From NCBI RefSeq assembly GCF_000186705.1, contig NZ_AEUE01000002.1:248001-312000 (forward strand): a DNA stretch of 64,000 nucleotides. The letters run 5' to 3'. A program made the translations under genes and the position numbers. Positions 61,056-64,000 of this stretch are shown one piece after another; the first letter of the stretch is position 1, and every line of letters starts with the position of its first letter. This stretch comes from Citromicrobium sp. JLT1363 (lineage in GTDB: Bacteria > Pseudomonadota > Alphaproteobacteria > Sphingomonadales > Sphingomonadaceae). Below the pieces are notes generated by a model, which worked only from the letters and a program-made list of their open reading frames with translations, had not been told where the DNA came from and did not search any database.

Positions 61056-62333
61056 ATGGCCTTCACCGATGTCGCCTTGCGTGCGCTCAAGCCCAAAGAC
61101 AAATCCTACAAACGTGCCGATGAGCGCGGCCTCTATATCGAGGTCATGCCGAACGGCTCGAAGCTGTGGCGGGTGAAATACCGCCTGCATGGCGTGGAGA
61201 AACGACAATCACTTGGCCGCTATCCGGACGTGTCGCTTGCCGAGGCGCGCAAGCTTCGCGATGAGGCCCGTGCGCTTGTCGCTGCTGGGAAAGATCCTGC
61301 CATCGAGCGTCGACAAGCCAAGCTCGTTGCAGCGCTCGCTGCGGAAACCACCTTCGTTTCGGTAGCGCGCGAGTTCATCGAAAGGAAGGTGGCGGGCGAA
61401 GGGCGCGCCCAAACCACGGTCGACAAGGCTCTATGGTATTTGGAGCAGCTCAAGCCGCTTCATCCGCTCCCTGTTGGCCAAATTCGGCCAGCCGATGTGC
61501 TAGCAGCGCTGAAACGGATCGAGGCCAAGGGCAAGTTCGAGACCGCCAGACGTTGTCGCTCCTTTGTAAGCCGGGTGTTTCGCTACGCTGTTGCAACATT
61601 GCGCGCTGAGAATGATCCGGCCGCAGTGCTGAAAGGCGCTCTTCGCAGCCCCAGACCCAAGCACCACGCTGCGCTCGAAAAGCCGGAGCAGGTCGCGCAC
61701 CTGCTCCGGGCGATCGACGAATATCCCGGCCATCTCGTCACCCGGCTGGCCCTGCAAATCTTGCCTCATGTCCTGGCCCGGCCTGGCGAGCTACGCATGG
61801 CACGATGGGATGAATTTAACCTCGATGCAGCCGAATGGCGGATTCCGGCCGAGCGCATGAAGATGCGCAAGCCGCATCTCGTGCCGCTCTCTCGGCAGGT
61901 GGTCGCCTATCTTCGCGAATTGGTGCCACTGACCGGCCCAGATGGTTTCGTGTTCCCGGCATTTCACACTTGGAAGCGCCCAATGAGCGAGAACACCATG
62001 AATCAGGCTCTGCGCCGCATGGGTTATACGAAAGACGAGATGACCGCACACGGTTGGCGCTCAACTGCATCTTCGCTGCTCAATGAGTGCGGTAAGTGGA
62101 ACCCAGATGCGATCGAACGTTCGCTGGCACATAGCGATCGGAATTTGGTTCGCGGTACCTACAATCGGGCGAACTACTGGAACGAACGAGTCGATATGCA
62201 TCAATGGTGGAGCGATTTTCTCGACCGTCTTCGTCACGGCGGAGAAGTTCTTATGATCGACGAATTGCAGCAAGATGGCAGCGGTAATGTCGTGAGTCTG
62301 GCAACTCGGCGCGAGCGTCGGACGCGTGTCTGA
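61056..62333 (+). CDS. P4-type tyrosine site-specific integrase
   Basis: Protein of 425 residues. N-terminal DUF4102 arm-binding domain (MAFTDVALRALKPKDKSYKR, LGRYPDVSLAEARKLRDEAR), a core-binding SAM-like domain (about 100–190), and a catalytic domain with Arg in RPGELRMARW (near 241), HGWR (near 331), LAHSDRN (near 357) and the nucleophile Tyr in GTYNRANY (near 370). This type targets tRNA genes and mobilises islands. It stands right after tRNA-Leu, so it marks the island's left end. Its stop overlaps the next gene. Confidence 0.95.
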   Translation: MAFTDVALRALKPKDKSYKRADERGLYIEVMPNGSKLWRVKYRLHGVEKRQSLGRYPDVSLAEARKLRDEARALVAAGKDPAIERRQAKLVAALAAETTFVSVAREFIERKVAGEGRAQTTVDKALWYLEQLKPLHPLPVGQIRPADVLAALKRIEAKGKFETARRCRSFVSRVFRYAVATLRAENDPAAVLKGALRSPRPKHHAALEKPEQVAHLLRAIDEYPGHLVTRLALQILPHVLARPGELRMARWDEFNLDAAEWRIPAERMKMRKPHLVPLSRQVVAYLRELVPLTGPDGFVFPAFHTWKRPMSENTMNQALRRMGYTKDEMTAHGWRSTASSLLNECGKWNPDAIERSLAHSDRNLVRGTYNRANYWNERVDMHQWWSDFLDRLRHGGEVLMIDELQQDGSGNVVSLATRRERRTRV

Positions 62334-62895
62334 AAACGTCTATAAGCCCCTCGAATGGAATCTTTCTGACGGAGCTCGGCGAGAGCTCAGACAACGCTGG
62401 CCTAATCTAGATGTGCCGGACCTTATTATCGCGGTGCAAATCTTCCGAATGCAAATGGATGCCCATGAGATTGGGGGAACGACGGCTTGGCTAGAAGAGA
62501 TGGCGCGGCTCTCCACGACATCGCGAGCATTCCTGTCTGAACTCGAAGCTGTGAAATGGACCAAATATTCCTTCCCTGGCCCCGTCGGAGGTTATGGCTC
62601 AGTCTGGCTGCTAAGAGTGTTGACCGCCTTGACGAGGGTGGTTTCAAGAATTTCCACACGGCAGATTGAGCTTGCCAAGGATAATGATCGAAGAAGCAAG
62701 AAGGGGCCGCGGGCCGAATTCGTTTTGACCGTTGCGAGACAGCTGAAGCACGCGGGCTACGGAGTGAGCGCTCGAGCTAACGACGATCTGGTGAGGATAC
62801 TCGATCTGATGTTCGACGAAGCGGGTTACCCTGTCGTCGACTCCCGCAAAACGGTCGCCCACGTTTTGCGAAGGGCGGGAAGCGACTGGCATTGA
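62326..62895 (+). CDS. hypothetical island protein, GTG start, coupled to the integrase
   Basis: Protein of 189 residues, starting with GTG 8 bases inside the integrase gene. It begins SENVYKPLEWNLSDGARREL and is mostly helical with Arg/Lys-rich segments (DNDRRSKKGPRAEFVLTVARQ). I recognise no domain. The overlap suggests co-expression with the integrase, perhaps a recombination accessory or regulator. Base composition is less GC-rich than the core genes, fitting acquired DNA. Confidence 0.7.
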   Translation: MSENVYKPLEWNLSDGARRELRQRWPNLDVPDLIIAVQIFRMQMDAHEIGGTTAWLEEMARLSTTSRAFLSELEAVKWTKYSFPGPVGGYGSVWLLRVLTALTRVVSRISTRQIELAKDNDRRSKKGPRAEFVLTVARQLKHAGYGVSARANDDLVRILDLMFDEAGYPVVDSRKTVAHVLRRAGSDWH

Positions 62896-62950
62896 TACGC
62901 CCTTCGATTCCCATGAGGTCCGTAGAAGTTTTCCGCCGCTTGGTCGAAAT

Positions 62951-62966
62951 GTTGGCTTTAGCCAAC
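62951..62966. promoter_or_regulatory. palindromic site before the AlpA-like gene
   Basis: gttggct-tt-agccaac, a perfect 7-bp-arm palindrome ending 11 bases before the AlpA-like ATG. Its position suits an autoregulatory operator. Confidence 0.5.
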
Positions 62967-62977
62967 AAGGAATGACC

Positions 62978-63154
62978 ATGCGACTGATCCGGCTTCAGGA
63001 AGTTTTGAGCAAGACTGGCCTATCCCGGTCGCGCCTTTATGCGGACAGTTCTTTTCCTCAGCGTGTGCGCCTGGGTCGTCGAGGAGTTGCATGGGTGGAA
63101 TCTGAAGTCGAAGATTGGATTGCGCAGCGGATTGCTGATCGCGAACTCACTTAG
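62978..63154 (+). CDS. AlpA-family excisionase/regulator
   Basis: Protein of 58 residues: MRLIRLQEVLSKTGLSRSRLY, FPQRVRLGRRGVAWVESEVEDWI. This is the AlpA/MerR-like winged HTH that in P4-type elements acts as an activator of integrase or as an excisionase. The ATG at 62978 is spaced well from aagga; one at 62972 is possible. Confidence 0.92.
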   Translation: MRLIRLQEVLSKTGLSRSRLYADSSFPQRVRLGRRGVAWVESEVEDWIAQRIADRELT

Positions 63155-63746
63155 GCTTCAGATAACGTCCTCCCTACGGACCAATGTGCAACGCGGTTAT
63201 GTTGTGCGCGTATTCTTTCACAATGGAGTGTTAAATACCGGGCCTTCGCAGGGCAGATCAGCAGCAATTATGGGGTTTTTTTCATTTATAAAGAGATTCC
63301 GCTCCACGTGCGCCTGTCGCGATAGCGACGAAAAGGGCTCTTGATATGCTCTTTTTTGTATGAACGGCCGGAGCTTGGGCCGCGAGCCGAATGTCAACAA
63401 TCGATCGAGACGTGAAAAAGTAGATGGCTAATAAGGGGCTGAAGAACCGGGGGAAGGGTTCCGCAACCTTTCAAGAATGATGCGCGTGGAATTCTAACGG
63501 AACTTCGGTTTGGAGTGTTCCGTCAGGGTTCGCTCATTCAAATAGCGTTTTGAGAGTTCAAAAGGTTTTCGCTGCCCGCCTTGGGACAGACAATCCTAAG
63601 GTTCCGCCTGCTACTCGAATTGAAGTCGTGTTTGGTCTGTCACTGTGTGGTTGGTCTTGACCAAGGAGCGGCAGTTCATAGAAGTTCTCGGGCGAGGCGC
63701 CCTGGGTCCTGACTGCGGCGACCACAGCGCGGGGGAGGAGCGCGCG
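63155..63746. other. 592-base non-coding, lower-GC island spacer
   Basis: Visibly richer in A+T than the chromosome to the left. It holds short inverted repeats (acggaac/gttccgt at 63497–63523; ttttga/tcaaaa at 63548–63563) and T-runs near 63272 and 63350. Open frames are short and without ribosome sites. It probably carries the promoter of the gene that follows. Confidence 0.55.
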
Positions 63747-64000
63747 TTGCCGACATCGAATGTAGATCTGGAGCCGGGGTTCCCGGAGTGGACCGAGATC
63801 GGGCAGGACAGCGGACTCGACCCGCTCGGAATGCAGCGCCCGGTCGAGGTGCTCTTCCAATCGCTCGTTCCCGGCATCAGCACAATCACACTTCGTCTTC
63901 GTTATTACTCCTTCTTCGCCTGGGTGCTCGAGGCCTTCGCGAAAACCGAACAGGACAACGACCCGCGCGCCTTCAGTGCTTTTCACCGGCGGGCCGAGGT
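63747..64000 (+). CDS. unknown large island gene, N-terminal part only
   Basis: A TTG at 63747 follows ggaggag by 6 bases and opens 84 codons to the window edge, unlike any other frame here in codon quality. The protein starts with PTSNVDLEPGFPEW, then GLDPLGMQRPVEVLF and PGISTITLRLRYYSFFAW. The second and third blocks look like a conserved family start, one I associate loosely with genes in island or defence contexts but cannot name. The rest is outside. An opposing frame (63558–63986, minus) is a less likely alternative. Confidence 0.6.
   Translation, partial: MPTSNVDLEPGFPEWTEIGQDSGLDPLGMQRPVEVLFQSLVPGISTITLRLRYYSFFAWVLEAFAKTEQDNDPRAFSAFHRRAE

Noticed and set aside
63558-63986. Minus-strand 142-codon ORF at the right edge
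   Set aside because: The plus-strand frame from 63747 has a strong ribosome site and conserved-looking blocks; the minus frame has neither.

Overview
The window is GC-rich chromosomal DNA from an alphaproteobacterium. Its gene set (GapR/DUF2312, the pyk–DUF1244–gapR cluster, a second GltX, a small MscS, many short lipoproteins, and REP-like hairpins containing the 'cctgagcttgtcgaag' core) points to the Sphingomonadales, most likely near Erythrobacter and its relatives. That placement is inferred from gene content and style; no 16S gene is present. Coding density is high. Most genes are housekeeping, and clear foreign DNA is confined to the right end.

Layout. 1–2.3 kb (minus): a succinyl-CoA:3-ketoacid CoA-transferase operon, scoA–HAD lipoprotein–scoB, with scoB running off the left edge. 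2.3–10.4 kb: a possible small RNA with terminator, a bacterial CDC48-type AAA ATPase, an MscS channel, an HWE-type sensor kinase and polA. 10.5–15 kb: an extremely acidic small lipoprotein, a class-A-like serine hydrolase without Glu166, a host-attachment-family protein, and a DUF305–LVIVD propeller fusion. 15–21.8 kb: groES–groEL under a CIRCE element, a second MscS, a MATE exporter, a Kef-type antiporter and an orphan Imm53-like protein. 21.9–34.4 kb: rplJ–rplL, a second acidic lipoprotein, a small operon of two 46-residue peptides with DUF2975 and a YozG-like repressor, then rpoB–(tRNA-like element)–rpoC. 34.5–42.3 kb: a duplicated-domain lipoprotein, two cyclic-di-GMP proteins, gltX and a histone-deacetylase-like amidohydrolase. 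42.3–53.1 kb: pyk, DUF1244, gapR, an SDR, YbjQ-like and YebC proteins, ruvC, ABM and ArsC-like proteins, a GDPD, ubiG, and the overlapping lysC–microprotein–purT trio. 53.1–60.5 kb: a divergent DUF2306/membrane-LytTR pair, a nitronate-monooxygenase-like enzyme, TM2, YceI, a dienelactone hydrolase, an SPFH/NfeD pair and an NDUFA9-like reductase.

From 60.7 kb a normal tRNA-Leu(CAG) is followed by a P4-type tyrosine integrase, an unknown protein, an AlpA-like regulator, about 600 bases of non-coding DNA with lower GC, and the start of a large unknown gene cut by the right edge. This is the left end of a genomic island integrated at tRNA-Leu; its cargo lies mostly outside the window.

The most unusual items are the tRNA-Leu-like element with a shortened anticodon arm between rpoB and rpoC, the tandem 46-residue paralogous peptides in a repressor operon whose promoter carries an inverted repeat, the two unlinked lipoproteins made almost only of Glu/Asp/Ala/Thr, the DUF305–LVIVD fusion, and the unknown island gene.
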